NCBI GenBank assembly: GCA_964020085.1
Contig: OZ026600.1
Coordinates: 7,804,448 to 7,868,447 of the forward strand
DNA length: 64,000 nt
DNA from: Micromussa lordhowensis
Lineage: Eukaryota > Cnidaria > Anthozoa > Scleractinia > Lobophylliidae
Direction: 5' to 3'
A program made the translations under genes and the position numbers. Of this stretch, positions 1 to 10,618 are shown in pieces. Below the pieces are notes generated by a model, which was not told where the DNA came from, searched no databases, and saw nothing but the letters and a program-made list of their open reading frames with translations. Position 1 is the first letter of the stretch. The number at the start of each line of letters is the position of its first letter.

Positions 1-1627
1 CCCAATCATAGCAGTCTCTCACTCATTAACAGTGTCTATAGTTGCAATACGTTAATAATATTATTTATAAATTTCAAGTGAAAGAAACTGGAGTTTGCAT
101 CGGTTCTAATACAAGAAAAATTAAAAGCCGAAACAAATAAAATAGAATTTGCTTAAAAAGTTTTCTATTTTCAATTTGTAGCCCTGCCAGGTCTTCCTAT
201 TTTTGAGAAAGAGTTTTCTTAAATTCAGATCTCTCGCCCGACGTCTGCACGAGTGTCGACGCCTTTAGATTCTCATCAGCGTTGCGTCCCAAAAATAACT
301 CGCGGGGGGTTTTAACAGAAGATGCCGAAGTTAGTACTACGCATTTCTTTCGTCAAAACTAATAGAGCACTTCAATTTTTTAGGTTTGGTTTCAAAATCG
401 ACGAGCAAAACATCGAAAACAAGAACGACAGCATCCACGCTCGGCCTTCCCGTACCATCATACGGGCATTTACTATCCACACGAAGGGCTTTACTCTTCC
501 GCATCTCACCTCTACTTCCCAGTGCCTCCTATGGCCTGCCCGGTCAACTCTTTACCAGGCTCCCCCAAAACGATTATTGAAAGCCATAGCTCTCCAGGAT
601 CGCGTCCAAGCCGTTCGACCTGTCGGTCGTGTCCTCCTGGGAGCATATGTTGTAGCGCAGGGCCTGGGCCAAGTCATCCATGGAATCCAGCCTTCCCTCG
701 ATCGCTTTCGCCATTAAAGAGCGCATTGCACGAGAAAGAAGGGCAGTCACCCCTCGGACTGGTGAGGCATGAATGGTCATCAAAAAGCCTGGCCTTGCTT
801 AGAATGCGGGCGCAAAGTTACAATCACGTGTTTGGTCCACCGTGTTTTTCGTCGTAGGAGAAAAACGTTTCAGGATACATTCGAAAGACACGAGGAGCGT
901 TCACAGGGAAACGTAAATATGGGGCTTCTCGAGTCACTAACTAGCCGGCATGGCTATCATCTCTCAGTCACGCAAAGCTTGATGGGCTTACACACTACGA
1001 TAAGACTGCAAATGGTAGAATAGCAGAAGTAGTGGGAAATTGACTCAATTTGAAGATAAATTAATAGGTTGCTAATTTATAATGTAGCCTTAGTCTAGAC
1101 GATTTTTCGGTTTTTGTTTTTTAACCTAGTTTTTCTGGCTTGTTTGAATGGAATAAAAATATTTTCTATGATGCTTTTGCACAAGAAAGTCGGTTTGTTA
1201 GCAGTTTTAAATTTGGCTCTTATTTATTAAAGGCAGAAAGGTTTTATCAATTTTATTTGAATTGAATTACATTCGCACGTCGGCAAATTCTAGATCTGAT
1301 GTGTAGATCGGATTCCAACCGATGCGACGAGTTTCTGGGCCACTTTTTGGTACGAGCAAAATGGCTTTTATTCTTTTGTTTTGAAAATGAAGTGAAGAGA
1401 ACTGCAAAAATACATATTTTAAAATTACCTGCCTAGCTGGTTATCTTCTCACTTTTGTAAGATATGTAAGTAACGTAATTTAATTGAGGTCTTAATAAAA
1501 TGGTTTCTTTTAAAATTGTTTGTATGTTTGTAGTAATGTTAATGTATGTTTGTATTAATGTAGCTAGCAGAATTGATTGGCACCGAGCCATTTCGTTAGC
1601 CACACAAGTTGAACTCTAGCAAACAAT
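1..1627. other. No recognisable gene
   Basis: Several short overlapping ORFs occur at about 320-1020 on both strands, but none has a domain, start context or splice sites I can recognise. The rest is AT-rich non-coding sequence. A - strand ORF at 574-783 has protein-like composition but stands alone, so I do not call it. Confidence 0.5.
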
Positions 1628-1764
1628 CGGTATTGGACTGGAACTAGCTTGTAACCGAGGCTAATGCGGGGAGTCTTTTCAAATGCAAATAAAATTTTTC
1701 TCTTTTTAATGATATGCCCCCTGATGATGAGCCTCCATTGCAACCTAGTTCCAGTCCAATACCG
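1628..1764. repeat. Short inverted-repeat element (MITE-like)
   Basis: A 20 bp perfect inverted repeat bounds this 137 bp stretch: CGGTATTGGACTGGAACTAG at 1628-1647 and its reverse complement at 1745-1764. The interior is AT-rich and non-coding. No target-site duplication is obvious. It resembles a miniature inverted-repeat element or the hairpin end of a larger element. Confidence 0.6.
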
Positions 1765-1929
1765 CGAATACGAATAAAGTCTATTCCCTCAGTGACGAGA
1801 ACTTTAAAAGATCTGATTAACGGATTGTGGTTTTAGTACAGTACTTGAGCCAAAATCTCGCAACACGAAAGAAATGAGCGAAATCCATCTTTAAAGACAG
1901 ATCGACTGGGCCGCACTTTACCGAGACTG

Positions 1930-2290
1930 CCTCTTTAAAGTTCTAATTTGAAAACTTGCTCTGTCAATTTTACTCACACAAAATTACTTTACTTGAAGGT
2001 GTCCCATTTAAGGCTAGTGATGGTGACCCATTTAAGGTAGCCAGCCATATCAGGACAGTACTCCCGGTCATATCAGGACAGCACTTCTTCTGATTGGCTA
2101 ATATCAAATTAGGGCACAGTGAGAGGATAAGGCAGTTCTTAAACGATCTGAAAGCTGTACATAGAAAACAACTGTTGGTGGCATGATTCAACATGTCCTG
2201 TTCAAAGCGCATTGCTGAGTTACATGAACACAGGGGTGCTTACATAACTCAACTAAAAAGCTCAGTTAAACTTAGCAGCGCTCGAGGAGT
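1930..2290 (+). repeat. Duplication header block, unit A
   Basis: This block recurs in front of the other sHSP copies at about 8358-8720, 13248-13620 and 18476-18655, with a broken copy near 53.4-53.8 kb. Shared landmarks in order are GTCAATTTTAC-like text, paired ATCAGGACA words, GATTGGCTAAT, an A-rich ACATAGAAAACAACTGTTGG-like stretch, and ACATAACTCAACT-like text. It is non-coding. It marks the upstream edge of each duplicated unit, but the fifth copy shows that it is also an interspersed repeat. Confidence 0.65.
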
Positions 2291-2321
2291 AAGTTGAATG
2301 TTCTCTTTATAAAATGTTTAA

Positions 2322-3151
2322 GGTGTCTTCCTAGAGTTATTACGAAACACCCTCCCTTAAAAGCGCGAGTTAGAAAAGGAAACGTAGTTAATTTCTCTTA
2401 AAGTTCTCCCCTTGGTGGTTTACCAGTATGGGTACTGTTAAAATAAGGCTTATGTTTTGGTTGTCAATTTTCGGATTAAGGCCGTTACCATGGTAACATC
2501 TCATCTAATGACAGGCAGATATATTCCCCATTTTGACCTAAACTCTTTAATATTTATACTTTCCTTCGGTGAAATTTTTTCATACTTCGCCATATCATGG
2601 AAATGATATTACCTGACATTTTGAACTGGTAAAAAGTCAAGGTTGTTCAGACGGTTTTTCCAGTATTCTGTAATTTGTCATTATTCTAAATATATGAGAT
2701 TAGCTCTGACAGATTCTAACAAAAATAGGGTATTTTATAGGAATTGTATGTGGTTACAACTGAGCCAAATTTAAAAAACACTCACCGAAGATAACGCGAG
2801 AAAGTTAGCATTAATTTTCGCACGTGACGTCACAAAAATCAGAAAAACACGCGTGGTATCGCGCGTGGGTATTCATTTAGGTGGGCGTTCAGGTGACGCC
2901 ATGCATCGCATGCGAGAAAGCAAGAGTGAATTAGAGCTCTTTTACCGGTTATTTATAGAGCTTTTTTGTCATATTTTGTCATAAACACATGTTTAAACGA
3001 AGTTTGAAACTATTGCTACTTATACCGAAGTAATCAGTACCCATACTGGTAAAATCTCCAAGGGAAAAACTTTAAGTGAAATTACCTACGTTTCCTTTTC
3101 TAACTCGCGCTTTTTAGGGAGGGTGTTTCGTAATAACTATAGGGTGCCACC
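2322..3151. mobile_element. TTAA-flanked element with about 115 bp inverted termini
   Basis: The left arm (about 2322-2436) and right arm (about 3035-3151) are imperfect reverse complements. Both hold the words TTATTACGAAACACCCTCCC, TCTAACTCGCGC (or its complement) and ACCAGTATGGGTACTG. TTAA occurs immediately outside both ends (2318-2321 and 3152-3155), which is the target duplication made by piggyBac-type transposition. The inner 600 bp shows no transposase ORF. It is therefore probably a non-autonomous element. The terminal GGTG is not the usual piggyBac CCC end, so the family is uncertain. Confidence 0.65.
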
Positions 3152-3827
3152 TTAAGGCATTGTGCACGGATCAATCGTAGCGCGCGCAAGTTCTTTCACC
3201 GTATTCCTTCAGGGGTGTCTTTCATCCAAGAGATGTAGTGCGTCCGGTTTAAGCTGTAGATACCTAAACCCCTTTATCAAGTTAAAGCTTATAGAGCTGG
3301 CTATCAAACTATACGAAGAATTTTGAAATAAAAGGAATTGCTGAATTTTCCTCGACCACTAAATGCGAGCGCCCGAATCACCTTTTAAAAGCTACAAGTC
3401 AAAGTGAATTTTGTTTTTCACCAATTTCAATTTTTCCTCGGTTTCAGGATCCAGAGCGCTAAAAGAAAGTGTCTGTGCTTTGCCATTTTCGATTGCCGTA
3501 AAAGTTACAGAACATTTTCGAAATAGGATTAAAAAATCGTTGGGAGATCGTACAAAAATCGCTCTCGGAGAAAAAAATATTTCAAAACTGTAAACAATTC
3601 GCAGACACGTTTTTGCTGTTTATATGTTAAACTAGCTATTGTCCAAATTCCCTTTGAGTTCAAATTCCCTTCTACAAGCGAAAAACTTTATTCGAGAAAA
3701 CAGCTCTAAGAAAAATCTCTTGCTTCGAAAACAAACTCAACCCACAAACGCCTTTAACTGGTTTTCAGATAACTAAGCCAATCAGTGCAGGGAAAGTTTT
3801 AAAACCTCCTGGGAAAGTTTTAACCTC

Positions 3828-3848
3828 AGGACCCAGTTGTTCAAAGGC

Positions 3849-3883
<35 letters not shown>

Positions 3884-3920
3884 GTGGATAAGTGTTAACA
3901 AAGCAAACCACACTATCCAC

Positions 3921-3957
<37 letters not shown>

Positions 3958-3977
3958 TTTCGAACAACCCGGGCCTG
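3828..3977. repeat. Palindromic MITE built on GGATAACGCTATCC
   Basis: Two arms of about 60 bp face each other across a short spacer. Each contains GGATAACGCTATCCACCGG, AAATCACTATCCA and GTTGTTC-type outer words. The whole folds into one long hairpin. Similar GGATAACGCTATCC hairpins are, as I recall, frequent in cnidarian genomes. No ORF is present. Confidence 0.7.
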
Positions 3978-4744
3978 GTGAAATTTACACGCGAATCTCC
4001 AAAAACTATTGTGTTTCGTAATGTGCACGTATCTCGGTTTTTCTTGACGCTGGTCTGGCAAAATGGGGAAGACGTAAAAAAATACGAACGCTAGAGTGGC
4101 TGGGCGAAGAAAACAAACAAAAGTATGCTCGGCGGAGAAAGTTCAGAAACTGTGCATGGATAATATTCCGATGGGTCTCAATTCGATTCGATGGTATCAG
4201 ACTCATTAGAAAAGTCTTTGTCAACGTCGCTGTTCAGTCGCTGTAAAGTTTCCAAAATTTTTACAGAACCTTTATTTTCTCTTAACTCGATTTTTGTTTG
4301 CCCGCTCAATACGATAGCTATAGATTCATCCGCGAGGCCAACTTTCGTTTCTTCACTCATTGATATATTTTCTTTCGTTCTTCGCTGTTTTCGCTTTTTC
4401 GAACTTCCGTGTTTTCGTATAACTTAATAGCTGAATTACACCTAATACAAATGATTCTTGGTGGTCAGAGCAAGAATGCTGATCTACTAAGTAGTCCCTG
4501 AGTATCCAATTCGATTCGTGACATCCGTATAGGTAATATTCTCGCGAAAGCATCCAGGTTAATTATGGGGCTGTCAATGAATAGCGAAACTTTTACTTCC
4601 GGCGATAACATAAAACCTCCATTTCTCCGCCAATATTTAGTCGGTTTCAATTTGTCCCAAAAATCCAAAAAGAAAACTGCCGATCTGGAGGCTGAAACGG
4701 TAACCTCAAACCATGAGAGCGCTTGTAGATTGGCACTCTAGTAA
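3978..4744. other. Intergenic insertion, no recognised gene
   Basis: This lies between the header block and the conserved upstream region of the first sHSP gene and is absent from units B and C, so it was inserted into unit A or lost from the others. Short ORFs exist on the - strand; one at 4178-4360 is acidic and Ser-rich. None has a recognisable domain. Confidence 0.35.
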
Positions 4745-5644
4745 AAATACTGACGATCAATGAAAATATCTTCACACATATTGATTGATCCATGCTCTAC
4801 TTAACATTTATTACACTCTTGTTAATTATAATGTGAACATTATTTGTATAACACGAAACCTATCTTTACTCATGAATAACTATTTCATCACAAGTTGAAC
4901 AGAACCAGCTTACAAAAGCTTCTCGTAATTACCCAAAACAGACTATTACATAAACGTGCTTTCCAAATCATTACATAATCAATGGCCAAGCACATGTTCT
5001 ATGTCTAGACGTAGGTCAATTTAATAGTCTGCGGAAAAAAGAATTACGCTTGTGCAGAGGTAATCGTGTAAATGTGAATGCAATTAAAATAACCATTTAC
5101 ATTTCAAGTGGTATTTGAAAATTGTCTCAAAATTGCACGATTTGAAAGAAGTAATTGCACGAGCTTTCGTTCGATTACTCATTTATTATATGAATGAGAA
5201 ACTGCGAACTTGCACTGCAGTGTAATTAAAAATCAACGTATGGTAAATTGCCTGCTCTCGGCGATTAACAGTGAAGTAATATTCTCTTCGTGAAATAATG
5301 GAATCAGACAGGGAAAATGGCTGCCTCTTGACCAAATCAAGTAACGAGGTTTAGAACCTCTGATAAGATATTTTAGGTGGACAGAAGTGAATGGTCATAT
5401 GATGAGCACCAGACAAATTAAAAATGTCCACTTATAATAAATGACCTCATTTAGTTTCATAACACAAGAGGTTTTTTTTTACAGTACAGCAGTTTAGCAC
5501 ATCTTATCAGAAGAGAGCATTCGAACGTTTCAGTAGAAGACCTAGCTTTGGGTTTATTATAGGAGAGAGGTCTGGCTGACCGATCAACAGTTCATCAAGC
5601 TTGCAGAGAAGTTACAAGCAAGATATAAAAATTAAGTGGAAAAT
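4745..5644 (+). promoter_or_regulatory. Conserved upstream region of sHSP copy 1
   Basis: About 0.9 kb before the start codon aligns with about 8740-9500 and 13735-14640 upstream of the other copies. The most conserved proximal part includes GCACATCTTATCAGA (about 5497-5513), then TTCGAACGTTTCAGTAGAAG (about 5520-5539). That string carries TTC and GAA half-sites reminiscent of heat-shock elements, but without perfect 5 bp spacing. A TATA-like TTTATTATA follows near 5553-5561. Copies B and C keep the same order with TTTATAACC and TTTATTACG. The start site and heat-shock control are inferred. Confidence 0.5.
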
Positions 5645-7170
5645 ATGAAGAGAAGTTCAACAGAGTATGGCTCTCGTATTCAGACCGCCAAACCAACTCC
5701 AGGCAGGTAAGTTTTAAAATGATTTCTTAAGGATTTGGGCTTGCCGTATGCCGTTTGTAAAACTTTTCTATGACAGCGGCCAAGAGAGATTTTAACACTG
5801 ATAATTTTATGGCTATCAAGAGGGTGCAAAATGCTTAGAATTAGGGAGCTTAAGCAACGGCGACTGTGACGCCTAGTAAAAAAATTAATTTATATCTTAC
5901 CAGCGAAATTCGCTATTTTTCTAGATATGTTCAGTACGACAATAGCTCTAAAAGCGAGCCCAAGCTAAACATGCAATGACAGCTTTCCATTCCAAATGGA
6001 AGTACGAAAATTTAGCCGTCGTCATTCGCGTTTCTCAGACAACGCAGAACTTGGTCATTTCACGTTCTTGTTTTGCATAGGACGGCAAAGACATTTTTAA
6101 CGCACGTGCACAGCTATTGCCTTGCTCCAAGTTAAATCTTTTATTTGGCGATGTTCTCGTTGCCGTCGTCGCGCGGTTTGATTTAGCTCCCTATATGGAG
6201 GCCATAATGGCCTAATTAGCCATTAGAAGAGAGTAGAAAAAAACTTAAAAGACAGAAGCCAACAACTTAGTTCTCTAATAAAGATACTGGGAATCTAAAA
6301 TTAAAGTATTCGAGGAAATGAAATGTGTGTTCATTCTTCACATTTCGACTTAATCTTAGAATTCTTATTTTAACACTTTCTCGTGTGACCGACCGAATTT
6401 GGAAAGTGTTCAAAATATTACATTTAATGGCGACTTTCTTCTCTGTCTTGGCATTCAACCAATACTTCACTACTAACTGATGATTTTTGCCTTCTTCTCG
6501 CAGTTATTGTAGTAGAGCTCCCAGAGGCTCTGAATTTTCCCACGATCTGAAGAACGAGAACTCTCTCCCTCACGTACAGAGAGCCGAGGAAAACTCTCAT
6601 CAGGAAATAATAAACATCGCCTCTGTGCCACTGAGTCATTACAAACCTGAAGAAATCTCGCTTGAAGTTGATAACGAAAAGATTACCTTACATGGCTTGC
6701 ATCGGTTCGAAAGAGAAGATAGCTTCATAACTAGCGAGTTCAAGCGATTATTCAATCTTCCTCAAGCTGTCGATCCAACAAATGTGACGTCACGCATTAT
6801 CCAAAACGGCGGCGTTCTTGTCATCGAGGGCATGAAATGCTCGGAGAGAAGAGTAAAGGATCACAAGTTTGAGGCCAAGTTGGATTTCAGAGATTTTACA
6901 CCAGAAGAGATTAAGATCCAGCTCCAGAAAAATGAGTTGAACGTCATTGGAAAACGCTTATCAGAAGATCACATGTCACGTGATTACAGTCGCCGTATTC
7001 TGCTGCCTGATGACGTAGATCTCAGCTCAGTGACGTCACATTTGGCAAAGGAAGGCCTGCTATCGATAGAAGCACCAAGTATTCAACAGAGAGCCTTTGA
7101 AGTCACCATGGAAACCAGTGAACCTTGCGAGGAACCAAATATAGCTGAACTGTTTGCGTTATTTGTATAA
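5645..7170 (+). CDS. Small heat shock protein with two alpha-crystallin domains (copy 1)
   Basis: This is an ATP-independent chaperone of the HSP20 family, expected to hold unfolded proteins in the cytosol. Two exons, 5645-5706 and 6504-7170, join in phase (AG|T) across a GTAAG...CGCAG intron and give 242 residues. Exon 1 encodes 20 residues starting MKRSSTEYGS. Exon 2 holds two tandem alpha-crystallin domains. The first, about residues 56-137, ends with NGGVLVIEG. The second, about 142-227, ends with KEGLLSIEAP, close to the family GVLxIxAP signature. No C-terminal IxI motif is seen. Compared with copy 3 it lacks eight residues (GSTVSQQA) after HVQRA. Most HSP20 proteins have one domain. Paired domains are known in some flatworm sHSPs. 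The start is chosen because exon 1 is conserved in all three copies. Confidence 0.88.
5844..6191. mobile_element. TA-flanked MITE inside the sHSP intron
   Basis: The intron of copy 1 contains a 348 bp block bounded by GGGAGCT and its complement AGCTCCC, with TA on both sides (5842-5843 and 6192-6193). The subterminal part reads TTAAGCAACGGCGAC on the left and GTTGCCGTCGTCGCG on the right. Related blocks lie at the same intron position in copy 2 (about 9650-10020) and copy 3 (about 14834-15217), so insertion predates the duplications. A Tc1/mariner-type origin is suggested only by the TA duplication. Confidence 0.6.
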
Positions 7171-7194
7171 TTCTAAGCTGTTAATTACGCCCAA

Positions 7195-7200
7195 AATAAA
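7195..7200 (+). terminator. Polyadenylation signal, sHSP copy 1
   Basis: AATAAA lies 25 bp after the stop codon, within the conserved stretch TTACGCCCAAAATAAAGAT. The same signal is present in copy 3 and mutated in copy 4. Confidence 0.7.
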
Positions 7201-8357
7201 GATGTTTTTCAGAAATATTTGATGCTTAAAGATGATTTCCAATCCGTACTGCGCACCCTAATGTTTATACATTATAAGTTCCCACTCGATGGAATGCGAA
7301 TCGATGTCGTTCGTTACGAACCACGTACCTTATCTTTGAGACCTTTGGAATTCTTTTTCAACAGCTTCATTGATTTTCACAGCTGCGCAATTGTTTCATC
7401 AAGTGATATGAGAAAAAACGAAGCATAAAGCTTCGTCTGCTTCGCATCCGTAATGGCGCTTATTTTAAAAATTGGAATTTACTTCATGCAAGTAGTTGGG
7501 AAATGTTTACATATTGTAATGTATTATGAAACAAAACTAAAAACGCAAACAAACTCCCGAGAGTGCTCAGCACAGACAAGAAATCATCTTTAACCTCAAA
7601 ACTTTGCAGTTTTTTCTTGGACGATGGTAAACTAGGTTAGTAGCCAAAAGAACTGAAGGAAGAACGCTTGGTAAGCTGAAGAAACTCGTCAAACGATGTA
7701 GATTAACTGACTTTGCCTTGCCTATACTTGATTTTCAAGTTTGATCAGTTGTAGTTTATGGCGCGTACTGTAAAATTTCGTATATATGTATCTAGCACTA
7801 TATCTGTCAGAAGTAAATGCAAACTAATCTCTATAATTATAAATTGTTGAGATTGCTCATTCCTTGCAGTTTATTTAAGCAATAGACCACTCTTTCTATG
7901 GGTTTATCGTCGTAGTAAACACGCGGGATGTTGGGAGAACACGAGAAAATCTTGTAAATCACGAGCCGTTAGGCGAGTGATTTACTGACAAGCTTTTTTC
8001 CTCAAAGTTATTGTGCTTTCGTGATCAAGTTGCTTATTCTCATCAAAATCATGAGATGACGCGACAAACTAATCACAGCGACCATAGCGACTGAAAGAAT
8101 GAAAGGACAGACTCAGCGCCGGACACAAAATTTGCAGAGCAAAGCGACGAAAACATTTCACGCTACAAATTAAAGTTTTAAGAAAGGAAAGGAAAAGGTT
8201 ATCGGGTGAAGGCTTTAAGTCTATTAATCAATTCAAAAGTATTTTGACGGGGAAATGCAAGGATTCGTAGGCGGAATCGGTCATGACGAAACTTAAAGAC
8301 TGTACATGACTTACATGTACAGAGTGTTTCTACATGAAAGAGCAAGCTGAGAAAACT
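7201..8357. other. 3' flank of duplicated unit A
   Basis: The first 670 bp aligns with 16270-17030 after copy 3, for example GAATGCGAATCGAT and TTACGAACCACGTAC, and ends at the shared ATTCCTTGCAGTTTA near 7873. ORFs here are short and unlikely to be coding. From about 7874 to 8357 I see only AT-rich sequence without recognised features. Confidence 0.55.
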
Positions 8358-8720
8358 TAATGTCATGTGAGTCAATTTCACAAAGGAATAACTACTCTAC
8401 TTAAAAGTGAGCATGACATCATAGCGATATAGGTTGGTGACTTGATATCGCAGAATATCAGGACAATAGCCACGGCCTCCGATTGGCTAATTGCGAACAG
8501 TTTGGGTTCAGTTAGAGGACAGAGGCAGTCCTTTAAGGATCTAAAAGCTGCACATAGAAAACAGCTGTTGGTCAGGGTTCCATACTCGAACTCCAATCTG
8601 GGTTTCCCCTATGACAAGAATAGTTAACGCGCCCGATTCAGAGTGCATTGTTGAGTTATATCAACAAGTGGTTGCTTACATAACTCATCTAGAAAGTGCT
8701 TATTAAACTTAGCAGCGCAA
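8358..8720 (+). repeat. Duplication header block, unit B
   Basis: This is homologous to 1930-2290, 13248-13620 and 18476-18655. It opens with TGTCATGTGAGTCAATTTCA and includes GACTTGATATCGCAGAATAT, GATTGGCTAATTGCGAAC and CATTGTTGAGTTATATCAAC. It is non-coding. The block leads directly into the conserved upstream region of copy 2. Confidence 0.65.
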
Positions 8721-8739
8721 TCAATTCATGACAATCAAT

Positions 8740-9500
8740 TTACATACCTTCACGTATCCTTGATCCATGATCTACTAGAATTTATTACTTGCCACTAAAC
8801 TTGACACTCTTGTACAGGTGAAGATCAATTGGATCACAAGAAACCTTTGTTTACTGAACTGATAGCATTTCATCGTAAGTTAAACAGAGAAATAACCAGT
8901 TTACAAATGCTTCTCTTAATAACCCAAACCAGAATATTCACATAAACGTGCTTTCCAAATCATTACATAATCAGGGACCAAGCACACGCTTTTGTTTATA
9001 AAAGTTGGTCAATTGAACAGTATGCGAAAAAAAATATTTGTGTCGTAGGTAATCATGCAAATGTGAATGCGAACTTGCACTTCACTGCAGAATGAAAATT
9101 AACGATATATCGGCTTCACTCAGACAGCCACAATAAAGTATATTTCTCAGTCAAATAATGGAAAATGGCAGCTTCTAGACAAATTATGTAACGAGGCTGA
9201 GAACATCTGGAAAGATATCTTGGGCTGAACAAAAGGACAGGACAGAAGTGGTTGGTCATATGATGAGCGCCAGACAAATTAAAAATAACCACTTATAATA
9301 AATGACCGTAGTTAGATTCATGACACAAGAATTTTTTTTGACAGAAGAGGATGCAGTTGAGCACATCTTATCAGACGAGTAACATTCGATCGTTTCTGTA
9401 GAAAGTCTCTGAGTTTATAACCAGCGATCCGCAAGCTGACCGATCAGCAACTCATCAAGTTTGTAGAGAAGTTGCAAGCAAGGTCTAAGAAGTGAAAAAT
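8740..9500 (+). promoter_or_regulatory. Conserved upstream region of sHSP copy 2
   Basis: This aligns with the regions before copies 1 and 3. Conserved words include CTTTCCAAATCATTACATAA, GCACATCTTATCAGA, ATTCGATCGTTTCTGTAGAA and the TATA-like TTTATAACC at about 9414-9422. The block is intact although the gene it serves is truncated, so transcription may continue. Confidence 0.45.
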
Positions 9501-10618
9501 ATGAAGATAAGTTCAAGAGAGCATTGTTGTCATTTTCAGACCGCCAAACCAGCTCCAGACAGGTAAATTCTAAAATAACTTCTTAACGCTTTGGGCTTCT
9601 TGTCTGCCCTACATGGAACTTTTCTATGACAATAATTTTACGCTTAGAATAAGTGAGCTTAAGCAACGGCGACGGTGACGCCGAGGACGACACCTAAGCA
9701 AAAATGAATATATGTTTCAATAGCGAAATTTGCAATTTTCTATATCTTTCCAGTACGCCAATGGGTCTTAAAACGTGCTCAGGCTAAACATGCGATGACA
9801 GCTTTCAATTCCAAATGGAAGTACGAAAAACTAGCCGTCGTCGTTCGCGTTTCTTCGCAACGCAGAACTTGTACATTTTTCGTTCTTGTTTTGCGAGGAC
9901 GGCAAAGAAATGTACAATGATTTACAACGCACGTGCACAGTTATTGTTTTTCTCATGAAATCCTTTATTTGGCCGGTGACGTTCTCGTTGCCGTCGTCGT
10001 CGGTGTTTGCTGAAGCTTCCATTTGTATACCATGTCCATTAGTCCATTAGTCATCAGAAGACATTAGCCAAGAACTCAGAGCTCTGCTATAGACAATGGG
10101 AATCTACTATATATTAAATTATTGGGGGAAATGAAATGTGTGTTCCATCTTCACATTTCGACTTAATCTTAGAATTCCTATTTTAACACTTTCTTGTGTG
10201 ACCGACCAAATTTAGAAAGTGTTCAAAACTTAACATTTAATGACGACTTTCTACTCTGTCTCGGCTTTCAACCAATACTTCACTACTAATATGATTTTTG
10301 CCTTCTGTTCATAGTCATTATAACAGAGCTGCCAGAGGCTATGAATTTTCCCAAGATCTGAGGAACGAGATCTCTTTCCCCCACGTACAGAGAGCGGGAA
10401 GCACTGTCTCCAAACAAGCCGAGGAAAACTCTAATCAGGAAATAATAATAACGATCTCCTCTGTGCCACTGAGTCGTTACAAACCTGAAGAAATCTCGCT
10501 TGAGGTTGATAACGAAAAGGTTACCTTACATGGCTTGCATCAGTTCGAAAGAGAAGATAGCTTGAGAGGAAATGTCCACAAAAATAAAAAAAAATTTAAA
10601 TTTCTTCGGCAAGACTAA
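9501..10618 (+). pseudogene. Truncated sHSP (copy 2), breaks inside first alpha-crystallin domain
   Basis: Exon 1 (9501-9562, MKISSREHCC start) and the beginning of exon 2 (from 10315) are intact, with GTAAAT donor and CATAG acceptor joining in the same phase as the other copies. The reading frame matches them through LHQFEREDS. At about 10563 homology stops abruptly and foreign A-rich sequence adds a Lys-rich tail and a stop at 10616-10618. The product would have about 121 residues, lacking the rest of domain 1 and all of domain 2. The missing 3' half is not found next to it. It is probably a pseudogene, although promoter, splice sites and ORF are open, so a short protein is possible. Confidence 0.75.

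Noticed and set aside
322..1023. Several overlapping ORFs on both strands, including a 69-residue - strand one
   Set aside because: No domain, splice sites, promoter or conserved start was recognised, and the frames overlap each other.
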